64,000 bases of DNA. Source: Asterias rubens (lineage: Eukaryota; Echinodermata; Asteroidea; Forcipulatida; Asteriidae). The position numbers and the translations under genes were made by a program. The notes under the pieces were generated by a model. That model ran no database searches and was not told the origin of the DNA. It saw nothing but the letters and a program-made list of their open reading frames with translations. The stretch covers positions 11,456,170 through 11,520,169 of the forward strand of contig NC_047065.1 in assembly GCF_902459465.1 (NCBI RefSeq), written 5' to 3'. Shown in pieces: positions 22,594-31,812 of this stretch; the stretch's first letter is position 1, and every line of letters begins with the position of its first letter.

Positions 22594-23556
22594 TTATACG
22601 AGTTCCTTCATGGACATGTAGCACTTTTTCATACTATACCAGTCATTCTTCCACAAGTACCATTGCAGCCCATGTGAAATTGGTTCCTCTCCTTGCTGGT
22701 AGTATATCCCATTCAGGTGCGAAGATGCACATCCATTGAACCACCATGCCCCACCAGTTCTGACAGCGCAGTTTGCAGATTCTTCAAGATGTTCAAATAC
22801 GTCATTGTCCCTGTCCTTGGTTGTGAAGTTTTGTCCATTATGGTACATCAGAGCATCACCAGCAGGACTGTTGGCATCGAAGGAACCAACGTGAAGGGTG
22901 TATAGGTCACCAGATACAGCAAACTCTTTGTAACTTGCCCAAGCCGTTCCGTTCTCCCAATCCGTTAGGCCTACTCTTAATTCCCATTGGCCCGACTTAG
23001 TCAGGGCTTGCAGGATGTCATTCCCGAGCCAGAACTCACCAGATGGATCGCCAAAGCCAGATTGGTAGGTGGCCCAGTCGCGGTAGAAGTCAACAGAGCC
23101 GTCTTGTCTTCTCTGGAACACAATCCAGCCTCCTCCATCAGTTTCCATGTCACAGTAGACCCGTATGCCATCAGTCAGACCAGCAGGAAAGATGGTATAG
23201 ATGCCATTATCACGATGACCAGCTCTGTACCACATCTGGCAACTGGTGTACTGGTTACGTATTATACCATAGTAGGCACTTCCATCCAGCTGGATGAAGT
23301 CAGCAGGACTGTGATCTCTTGTAGCGTTATTCAACTCACAGGATTTTTTACTGATGTGGTAGTTGAATGAGGCACACTGTCGATCAGAAGAGCAGTCTCG
23401 CCCACAGATCACTGGAGAAGATACAGTCTTCCATTCATACTTGTGATTTATCAAAGTGTGGTTGTACGTCAAGAAGAAGATGGATTCCCTCCATTGAAGA
23501 CACTGGCATAACTTTACTAAGAATGCCAAAATCAACACTGAGATGGTAGCCTTCAT
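22594..23556 (-). CDS. Secreted fibrinogen-related protein (PAN-like + fibrinogen C-terminal domain)
   Basis: A complete single-exon frame with its stop at 22594-22596. The start is taken at 23556 (MKATISVLILAFLVKLCQC), which gives a clean signal peptide; an in-frame ATG nine codons upstream (23583) is also possible. Numbering from that upstream Met: a small four-cysteine PAN/apple-like module covers about residues 45-90 (C60, C64, C70, C82), and a fibrinogen C-terminal domain covers about 113-325 with YCDMETDGGGWIVFQRRQDG, the Ca-binding DRDND (257-261), and the C272/C285 pair in ANCAVRTGGAWWFNGC. Four N-glycosylation sequons are present. Such proteins are usually soluble pattern-recognition lectins (ficolin/tachylectin-like) binding acetylated sugars, and are expanded in echinoderms and molluscs. 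The lack of introns is notable. The tail MKKCYMSMKELV replaces the common MKIRP-type end. Confidence 0.93.
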   Translation of the reverse strand: MKATISVLILAFLVKLCQCLQWRESIFFLTYNHTLINHKYEWKTVSSPVICGRDCSSDRQCASFNYHISKKSCELNNATRDHSPADFIQLDGSAYYGIIRNQYTSCQMWYRAGHRDNGIYTIFPAGLTDGIRVYCDMETDGGGWIVFQRRQDGSVDFYRDWATYQSGFGDPSGEFWLGNDILQALTKSGQWELRVGLTDWENGTAWASYKEFAVSGDLYTLHVGSFDANSPAGDALMYHNGQNFTTKDRDNDVFEHLEESANCAVRTGGAWWFNGCASSHLNGIYYQQGEEPISHGLQWYLWKNDWYSMKKCYMSMKELV

Positions 23557-23600
23557 TTTGAGGAGCGATATCAAAACAAACAAACTTGTGTCCGCGAGTG

Positions 23601-23894
23601 AGTCTTTGGTTTTTCAACAAGCTTTTATAATATTGTCTAATAATCTTGCCTCAAACTTGACTCCAAAGCGCATTTATAGGTAACACGTCTTAAAGCTGTC
23701 TTGATAGTTTGATGATTAAAGAAGTTCGAAGACGACTCTAACCATCCGAGTGTGTGTTTGGTTCTTCAACAAGATGTAATTGTCTAAAAGTCTTGCCTCA
23801 AACTTGACTACTAAAGTTGCATTGGGTTACGTCTTCACGATATTGATGGTGGTTTGACGATAAAAGAAGACGACTCAAAATCACCAAGATGTGT
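23601..23894 (-). promoter_or_regulatory. Duplicated promoter of the fibrinogen-related gene
   Basis: The minus strand has TATAAAAG at 23622-23629, about 66 bp above the chosen ATG, so a short leader is likely. The stretch 23601-23755 is repeated, diverged, at 23756-23894; shared blocks are TTCTTCAACAAG/TTTTTCAACAAG, CTTGCCTCAAACTTGACT and GAAGACGACTC. The distal copy has lost the TATA box. Confidence 0.65.
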
Positions 23895-24861
23895 ATTCTG
23901 CCTCCAACCGCGTCTTGAGTGAAATATTTTGTGCGAATCTTCGTTTATGAGGAGCTTTTGATGGAAGTATCGTGACGTACATTAAAACCAAGGCAACCAA
24001 TCAACATCGTGTTTGTAAGTTAACAAGCCAGTGGAATATGAGAAGCGTAAAAAGCTTCCAGATTGCTAATTTAATTTTATACATAAAAGAACTTAAAGGA
24101 ATTACAATAAATTATTATCTATAATGAAAAGGTATCAACAATGTACACGCAACGTAACTGCAGTAAATTAATTAAAGGTTTTAATTAGCTGTCCATCTTG
24201 GGTCACTTGATGGTCAATTTTGCCGGCGATGGACACCTTATTGAATTAATTGATCTTTCCGCTCTATTTAGTTGATACTAGGGTACAAACCTGGACAGGT
24301 GTTATTGCTACATGTATAAAGGCACGTGCTATTATTTAGGAGCTTTCGTGATGGTGGTGTTGCAATTAATAGGAGCCTTCGTGATGGAGGTGTTGCAATT
24401 AATTTTTAGTCAACATGCTATAGTTCCCTTGACAGACGTCTTCTGTGCTTTACAGGGCCCTATAGAGCACGTCCATGGGCAGCCCTTAAATGGCAGAATT
24501 CTGACAAAGCAAACCATGAAAATGGGCCCTTGCCGGTTAGTCACGCAGCTGCTCCATTTCACTGCTATAACGATAATGAAAATACAATGACTTTGGTCCT
24601 TCATCAACCCAACTTTTCAAATTAAGCTGAAACTCACGGTTTCAGAACAATTGGATAATAGCTATAGCAAGTGCTGCTTGCTGGCGGCTGATCCTGAGCA
24701 ATTTGCACAACTTTTGTTTGTTAATTAATTAGCCTACATTTGAAATAGTTTTACCCACGTTGTCCTCGTTGAAATAGTATCTCACGATGCCATGTATTTC
24801 CCTTTTATTTTAGGAAGCTACTTCGGCAAGTTTGTCTTCATATAAACTCATGGAAAACAAG

Positions 24862-24893
<32 letters not shown>

Positions 24894-26477
24894 AAAAATT
24901 CCAAGATATGTAATAATTGTGCTAATTGTTTTTTAAATAGTTTTTCAATGCCTGCCAGGGAAAATTGCATATTAAGCTTCTTACCACCAATTGATAAGAT
25001 GCACAAAACAGTTGGCGGCCTGACCTTTCAACTCTGTAATGCAGAATTCGTCAAAGACTTTTAACTTTCTAAATATTTGTGTGAAACTTTTTTTTTGTTA
25101 TTCCAATTGCTGCAATCTAGTAAGCAACAGCATATTTCTATGGAGTCGAATAATGTTGTTTTTATTAAAGTATTTCGGACAAATATTGATCTCTGGTGGA
25201 TTGGTTAGTTATATACTTTAACTCAAGGCCATATCAGGCAACATAATTTGGTTTATTTAAAATAAAAAGTAAATAAACCTTAGTTGGTTACCAAAAATAC
25301 AGGCACTACACAGCAAAAATGGCAATATCACAATAAAAAGTCTGCATACAAATGTACATGTGTTAAACCTGTACATACACAAATGAGAAAGAACAAAGTC
25401 TCGGTTTGAGTTTGCATAGGATATGAACAGCCAGAATAGGATAAAATGTAAAGTGATTGGACAAAATCTGTTGAAAGCGCCCCCATGCATGCGGTCAAAG
25501 TGGTCAACTTCGTCTTTGTCTTTGATGAAGAGTTTATGATCCTTTTTTAATGGGGGTGTTTATTCACCTGTGGGAAACTTTCAACCCTTCCACCTGTCGG
25601 GATAAAGACAGGGGCCCAGAAACATGGGCTGGAGCCTGGAGGAGGATGGTTCAAAAGAGGGCGCTATATATAAACAAGTTTGTACTCAGTTTGCCATGAG
25701 GAACATTGTTAATTTGTTGTTTTGATTTTATTTGTAATTTTTTTTTTGGGGGGGGGGAACCCGCACCAGCTTCTAATACACTGTATTATTTTATGCAAGT
25801 CGGTGTCAAGTGTGGGTCTGATACAGCATTTAGGCCAACAATTAATTGGGAAATATAACAAGATTATTTGAATTAATCTTTGTCCAGAACACAGAGAGAT
25901 GCAGTACACCAGGAGACGGGGGCAACCCTGAGAACTGACATGACAGAGAGAGATTCTTGGATCCTTGATTACACAAAGTCTTCATTGCTTAAATCATTTA
26001 AGGTAAATATCAATGAGACAAGCTACTCCCCTTTTATTAAGACTTTTTTTCACCAGGGGGGGGGGGGGGGGTTGGGGTGGGGGTAGATGTATTAAAACAC
26101 TTCATTTGTGTGTGGTTAGAATGGGGCGAGGCGAGACGTGGAAGCTCATGTCCCCACCGCCCTGCCCAAGCCCCACATGATTACAAATGAGATAGTACCA
26201 AAGCAGAACTAAATGGTTCAAAACTTTAAATTACACCCCTTAATTATGCCGCCATGAAAATTAAGTTGAGATAAAACATTAAAATAATGCAGGGAGAAAA
26301 CAAGTAGGCTGGGGTACACAAGGATGTATTTGTCCATTATTAAATGATACAATAAGTCAACCCTCTCACTATATGACCATTCAATCAGCCACTTTAATGA
26401 ATAATAATACCTAATGGGATTCCACTTCAACAGATAATAATTATTGGAGTGGATTTTTATTGTATCACAGTTTTTAA
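23895..26477. other. Intergenic; homopolymers and no recognised gene
   Basis: It contains a short tandem duplication at about 24338-24400 (GCTTTCGTGATGG/GCCTTCGTGATGG with TGTTGCAATTAAT). A C run at 24863-24883 is followed by an A run. A T/G run lies near 25738-25757 and a G run near 26057-26070. An AGAGGGCGCT motif is at 25655-25664. Open frames here are short and lack domains. Confidence 0.45.
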
Positions 26478-27882
26478 AAACTCCTTTTTTCTTCACAAAT
26501 GCAATATGTTTGTGTGAGATTGGCTTTAGGTTTTAATTTGCAATTTATGGAAACCCTTTAAAAATTTAGCTACCCCTGCACGGGATGATGTACACAGATT
26601 TGATAATCAACAGCGCCCTCTTTTGTTGGACAAACAAGAGCGCTTTTGGGATTCCCCCAAAAACGTTCACGCCATATGATTTTTACACATTTTAAACGTT
26701 GTTTTATTGTTATTTTATACCTGATGACGTCATTATGACGTAATTAGGCCTGTGTTGTCTTAAAAACACTAAGGTTCAACTATCTGTTGAGTTTCAAGGT
26801 TCAAATTGATCTCAATCTTGAGTTATGCCGTAGATAAGCTCAAAAGTTGTTTTTTTGATGACAAAAACACGAAGGCGAACTTTGACCCAGGGTGACGACC
26901 CGGAAGTTAAAGTCGTACGATTTTAGTGTTAACTTTTCAAATGTTTCCCAAGTCTTTATCTATCCGATGCTGAAATATGAACATCATAGCTTTTCTATTC
27001 GTTGAGATACAGCAACAAGCAAATGGTAATTTTTCAAAATTAAAAACCCTGTCATGACGTCATCAATGACGTCATCATTCCCAAAAAGTGGCGGTTTCTT
27101 CCACTCACTATTGCCTATGAACATAGTAAGTTTTAAAATTGTACAAGCTTTACTCTTGTTTAAAAGCTCAAAAGTTGTTTTTTTGATGTAAAATACACGA
27201 AGGCGAACTTTGACCCAGGGTAACGACCCGGAAGTTAAGGTCGTACGATTTTGGCGTTAACTTTTCAAATGTTGTCCAAGTCTCTATCTATCCGATGCTG
27301 AAATATGAACATCATAGCTTCAATATTCGTTGAGATACAGCAACAAGCAAATTGTAATTTTTCAACATTAAAAACCTTGCCATGACGTCATCAATGACGT
27401 CATCAATCCAAAAAAGTGGCAGTTTCATCTACGCACTAGTGCCTATGTACAAAGTAAGTTTTAAGTTTGTACAAGCTTTACTTTTGCTTAAAAGCTCAAA
27501 AGTTGTTTTTTGATGAAAAAATGCGAAGGCGAACTTTGACCCAGGGTAACAACCGGAAGTTAAGGTCATACGATTTTGGCGTTAACTTTTCAAATGTTGT
27601 CAAAGTCTTTATCTATCTAATGTCCAAGTATGATAGATCATAGCCCATCATAGCATTCATATTCGTTGAGATACAGCGAAAAGCAAATGTCGTTTTTCAA
27701 CTTTAAAAACCTTGCCATGACCTCATTAATGACGTCATCATTCCCAAAAAGTGGCTATTTCTCATCTACTCACTATTGCCTATACGTACATAGTAAGTTT
27801 TAAGTTTGTACAATTTTTACTTTTGTTTAAAATTGCTGGAGAAGGTTAGCAGGGAAAGAAGAACATGAGGGAAAAAAAACAG
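26478..27882. repeat. F7 composite repeat, third copy
   Basis: Same order of blocks as 17617-19285, from CTTCACAAATGCAATATGTT through GCTGGAGAAGGTTAGCAGGG to GAACATGAGGG. The GAAGGCG landmark falls at 26871, 27199 and 27524, spacings of 328 and 325 bp. The 5' part of the unit (the GGTGTTCGGTTGGACG block) is missing. Confidence 0.85.
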
Positions 27883-27888
27883 AACAAT

Positions 27889-28125
27889 AACAATAGTTGT
27901 TCGGCTGTTGGCCGAACACCTAAAAAAAAACCTAAAAAAAAAAACATAACAATAACAATAGTTGTTCGGCTGTTGGCCGAACACCTAATAACAATAGCTG
28001 TTCGGCTGTTGGCCGAACACCTGAAAAAAAAACTTAAAAAAAACATAACAATAACAATAGTTGTTCGGCTGTTGGCCGAACACCTAACAATAGTTGTTCG
28101 TCTGTTGGCCGAACACCTAATAATG
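27889..28125. repeat. Five tandem hairpins (TGTTCGGC-TGTTG-GCCGAACA)
   Basis: Five copies of an 8-bp stem with a TGTTG loop start at 27898, 27963, 27999, 28062 and 28095. Spacings alternate (65, 36, 63, 33 bp). Each is preceded by AACAATAGTTG or AACAATAGCTG and followed by CCTAA or CCTGA. The fifth copy has one stem mismatch (G to T). The linkers are A-rich. Confidence 0.95.
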
Positions 28126-28185
28126 CCTTGCAGTAACACTGTTGCCTTACCAAAAGACGTGCGCACGCAGTGATGTTTTTACTCA

Positions 28186-28273
28186 GCTTTTTCGTTTCAT
28201 CCGAAAAGTACCGTTGCACGCTGGCAGCATGCAATTGCAAGGCCAATGGTACTTTTCGGATGGAACGAAAAAG
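28186..28273. repeat. 26-bp foldback
   Basis: CTTTTTCGTTTCATCCGAAA continuing to AGTACC pairs with GGTACTTTTCGGATGGAACG continuing to AAAAAG, with one mismatch and a loop of about 34 bases. The loop contains GCATGCAATTGCAAGGCC. Confidence 0.8.
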
Positions 28274-28889
28274 CACGGTGAGCGACTCAGCGTGCAATGG
28301 TAATTTTACTTGCTATCACGTGACGGACAATCCTCCAATCAAAGGATGGCAAGGATCTGCTTGAGTGTTATATCCTCTGCTTACCAGTTTTCACGCTATT
28401 ATGCCTTTTTCTTTGAAAAAAAAAATTTGAAAAAAAATAATGATGCCATATCAACCGATGCCCTAATTATCTTCATTTGTTAATATTAAGTATGCAAACA
28501 TGTATTAAAACTTGATGAACATTGAAATGTTCAAACCACACACCGATCTTCGATGACTTAAACTGGCACCATTTGTTTTGAGTTTTTCCAGTTTTCACGG
28601 CAAACGAGAAAGTATGGTTTCCCGGTGAAGCCATAGATGGAAGAAACATCTGCAGTGACTACAAGTGTTCTTTGAGACTCTGTGTATGACTGTATAGCCA
28701 GCAGTTGCCTTCATTTTATTCAAAATTTTTTATAATAAATTTTTTAAATTACCATGGAAACTTGCAAAAAATAAAAAAATATAACAAATATAAAAAGTGT
28801 GAATAATTACTGGCTTCCAAATCTGAATTTTATTTATTTTTTTTATATTTTTTTTCTTAATATTTATAATAAAGCGTATAAATAAACAG
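28274..28889. other. Unassigned AT-rich sequence
   Basis: A CACGTGA E-box-like site is near 28318. Otherwise it is low-complexity A/T with no exon or repeat I recognise. Confidence 0.35.
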
Positions 28890-29237
28890 TGATAATTGAA
28901 TCAACAAGCTGATTTGCGTACAAATCTTCGCTCCAATGCAGATCCATTTCGCCTTACTTTTCCCATGACTCACAGTAAGGCGGGAGATCGAACATTCACT
29001 GTTTCAGCAGCTAAAGAGTGGAATGAACTTCCCTCCTATATTAAATCTGCTGAAACAGTGAATGTGTTTAAGAAGATTCTTAAAACCTACCTCTTTCCTA
29101 ATTGATTTTGTTTTTTGTTTTTATTGTTGTTTGTTTGTATAATGTTTAATTTATTGCTCTTTGTAAACGCTGTGATATGGTTTTACCATGAATAGCGTAC
29201 CTAAATGCTTAATAATAATAATAATAATAATAATAAT
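28890..29237 (+). mobile_element. 3' end of a non-LTR retrotransposon (LINE)
   Basis: The frame 28896-29105 encodes the C-terminal segment typical of CR1/L2-type reverse transcriptase ORFs: GDRTFTVSAAKEWNELPSYI, then FKKILKTYLF, ending at a stop. A short 3' UTR and a terminal (AAT)n microsatellite (29212-29236) follow, as in 3'-anchored LINE insertions. It is 5'-truncated, so no reverse transcriptase or endonuclease domain remains. Inactive. Confidence 0.8.
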
Positions 29238-30390
29238 GTTTAAATTTGGATAATTTTCCGCGCGTCGCCACCAATTTATCCGCCAAAAATATTAAAAAAT
29301 GATATATAAGGCACATGGCTTCTTTAAGTTAAGCCTCGGTATTTTTTTTTCCAGAATGCTCAGCAAAATATTCAGTCACATGATTTGATCATCGTGAATT
29401 GTGAATTGAAATAGTGTTTGATGAAACGTTTTCGGTGGGCAAAATTTTTTATATGGCCTCAACATTATGACATATTTTTGTACCTTGTAGAAATGCCTAA
29501 AATACCAAACTTTTTGCATTTACGAGAGCAAATAACCAGTGGAGCCTTACATGTTCCTAAAGTTTTGGTCAAGGGAGAGGAGACTCTTTGCTTGGAAAAT
29601 AAAACCACACAATATCTATCTACGGACTGTTTACATCGCGCACAGAGAGGTAAAAGATTTGCCACGATTTTAGGGACACCTCAAAAACAGGACCTCCTAC
29701 GATATAATAGTTTCTACTCTAAGGTTTCTAGAACTAGAAGTATTCATATTCGAACACCGTCCCAAAAAATTTCTAACCCAACAAAACGTTTGTAAAAATT
29801 CAAGTTTGTCAGTCACTGTCACTGTCAAGTGTCAGATAAATCATGGCAGGATACCTACCAGGCGACTGCTAAAAATTCTCCGAAGCATGATAACACGTTC
29901 AGTAAAAGACTGGCCAATCTTATGTCTTAACCCAGCTGCACTCTGCAGTCAGAATCACGAACTTTCTCGTGCAATCATGGAGGTCGCCATCTTGCATGTC
30001 TTGTGTTTTGAACTTGTCTTCGCCTGCGCAAGAGAGGGCGCTATATGCAAATTACGGTGATTTATTGTTAACGTAAACAATGAAAATGTGGCAATAAATC
30101 CGGAAGTCATTGAAGTAGGTTAGCAGTTTGCAATCGATCGTGCAGTTTGACACGTTTAAACTTTCGTTCGTACTACTAGATCTCCTACAGTCGTAGATCA
30201 TTGTAGATACCAATAGATAGGTGGACGTTGTTGAGTTGACTAGCTGGTGAGGAAGTTTGTGAGTATTTTTTACTCTACTGACATATCTTGCTTGGTCTAG
30301 TGTAGTTAGTATACTTTTTTAGAGTAGACTATCTACTAATTACCATGTATTGCTCCATGTAATTACTAGAGACCCAGTGCAGTGGTGATG
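29238..30390. other. Intergenic; possible upstream region of the JmjC-like gene
   Basis: An open frame at 29418-29795 has no recognisable domain. GAGAGGGCGCTATATGCAAA at 30033 is a recurring motif next to an octamer-like ATGCAAAT. A 5' leader exon may end at a GGTGAG donor near 30247, but this is not demonstrable without transcripts. Confidence 0.35.
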
Positions 30391-30532
30391 ACTGGGACGC
30401 TAGCTCGATTCCCTTTTTTCGAAGTTTTGACATTATCGGTCATCTACATGTATGATCTAGGGATTCTAGATAGATGACTGATAATCATAAATTAATGTCA
30501 ACATTTCGAGAAAGGGAATCTAGCGCCCAGTC
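30391..30532. repeat. Foldback around a GGCGCTAGATTCCC-type end
   Basis: ACTGGGACGCTAGCTCGATT with CCCTTTTTTCGAA at the left pairs with TTTCGAGAAAGGGAATCTAG and CGCCCAGT at the right. Inner arms TTATCGGTCATCTACATG and ATAGATGACTGATAA also pair. Confidence 0.75.
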
Positions 30533-30536
30533 TTCT

Positions 30537-31157
30537 CACTTAGTTTTGTGTATCTCAATTCTCATTCATGACATGCATTAAATAATATCAGTAAAGATAT
30601 GAGCTCAAAATCAAATGGTCGTTGAATTGAGTAGACCCTTCCCATGAAATATGTAAATTGCACGTAGTGCGTGCGCACTAACGTTTTGGTTGGCAAAATG
30701 AGGGAACGATGCACTGTTTTTTGTACACGGCTATAATGGGTGCGTGACGCAGACGCAATTGCGCGTCTGCTTAGTGCACAACTCTATGGTGTTTGCCAAC
30801 CAACAGGGTCTGTACGCATGCGTGAATGTAATTAGCATATTTCATGGGAAGGGTCCATTGAAATTGGGAGAGAATAATGGAAGAAAAAAAAAATTGTCAA
30901 TGCTTGTTGCACAAGTTGTGTGATTTCAGATGCTTGATTTCGAGACCTCAGTCAAAATTAAATTCTAAGGTCACGAAATCAAATTCAAATATTTTAATGA
31001 GAAATTACTTTGTTCTCAAAAACTACGTTACTTCAGAGGGAGTGGTTTCTCACAATGTGTTATTCTATCAACAGCTCTCCATGACTCTTTACCAAGTAAG
31101 ATTTTTTGCTAATAATTATTTTGAGTAATGACTGTACCAATGTCAAGTGCCTTTAAT
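30537..31157. mobile_element. F1 copy 9, interrupted by an F5 element
   Basis: The F1 left part (TGTATCTCAATTCTCATTCA ... GAGCTCAAAATCAAATGGTC) stops at 30631 and resumes at 30858 (GAGAATAATGGAAGAAAAA ... CAAGTGCCTTTAA). Confidence 0.8.
30632..30857. mobile_element. F5 element, 226 bp
   Basis: Inverted ends GACCCTTCCCATGAAATATG and its complement. Inner halves are near-complementary, including TGCGTGACGCAGACGCA and TGGTTGGCAA. The flanks TTGAATTG and TTGAAATTG suggest an 8-9 bp target duplication, as for hAT elements. Confidence 0.85.
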
Positions 31158-31346
31158 TGTAAAACATTTTATATTATCATAAATGCAGTGTACCGAGTGA
31201 TGGTATGTGTTGGAAACTGAACGTACGCACATTGACTTTGGACTTGGACTAGTTTAGTCATGTCAGAATGTAATAAAAGGGACGTTGTTCCTCAATCAGG
31301 TTAAAGAAGAAGGATCTACTGCTCCAACATGAATACGTGTATGCCT

Positions 31347-31510
31347 GTATGCTTCGTTTTTAAAAGGGCAAGGGCACCAAGGCATTTTCTCCTCATGTAA
31401 AGGGCACTCTATCAAGGAGATTGTAACTTAAGTTTCTACTGAGTGCATTTCAAGGGCACCTAGGCAATGACCTGGGGCATTGAGGCATCGCCTTCATTGC
31501 CTCTGTGAAG
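31347..31510. mobile_element. F4 copy 1
   Basis: It carries the F4 blocks AAAGGGCAAGGGCACCAAGG, TAAAGGGCACTCTATCAAGG, CATTTCAAGGGCACC and GGCAATGACC. Other copies are near 34372, 36925, 49255 and 51600. Confidence 0.7.
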
Positions 31511-31812
31511 TATCAGGCCTGCATGTATTGTACAAGGTCGGAGTGAATAGTTTGTGTCTGTTGGTACCTGTGTACAAATGTCTATACTAACCACAGACAG
31601 AGCTGGGAGTGACAAAATAGGCCTACTGCGCGAAAAAAAAAAATGCTGTGATAAAGACCTCTAATATTAGTGTTAAACTTATCTGAGGTATGCAGTTTTT
31701 GCAGGAGATGTTGCAATATATGGTGATCCAAACTTGGTTTCAAGAACTTATTGTGTTTTTTTCTTACCCAAAACAAATAGGTCCACTACCAACTTGGTAG
31801 AGTTCCATATCC

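Noticed and set aside
27889..28125. CRISPR array
   Set aside because: Repeats are palindromic and regularly placed, but spacers are A-rich and near-identical, there are no cas genes, and the genome is animal.
29418..29795. 125-codon plus-strand frame
   Set aside because: No recognisable domain, no splice or repeat context, composition compatible with chance. Kept only as a note.
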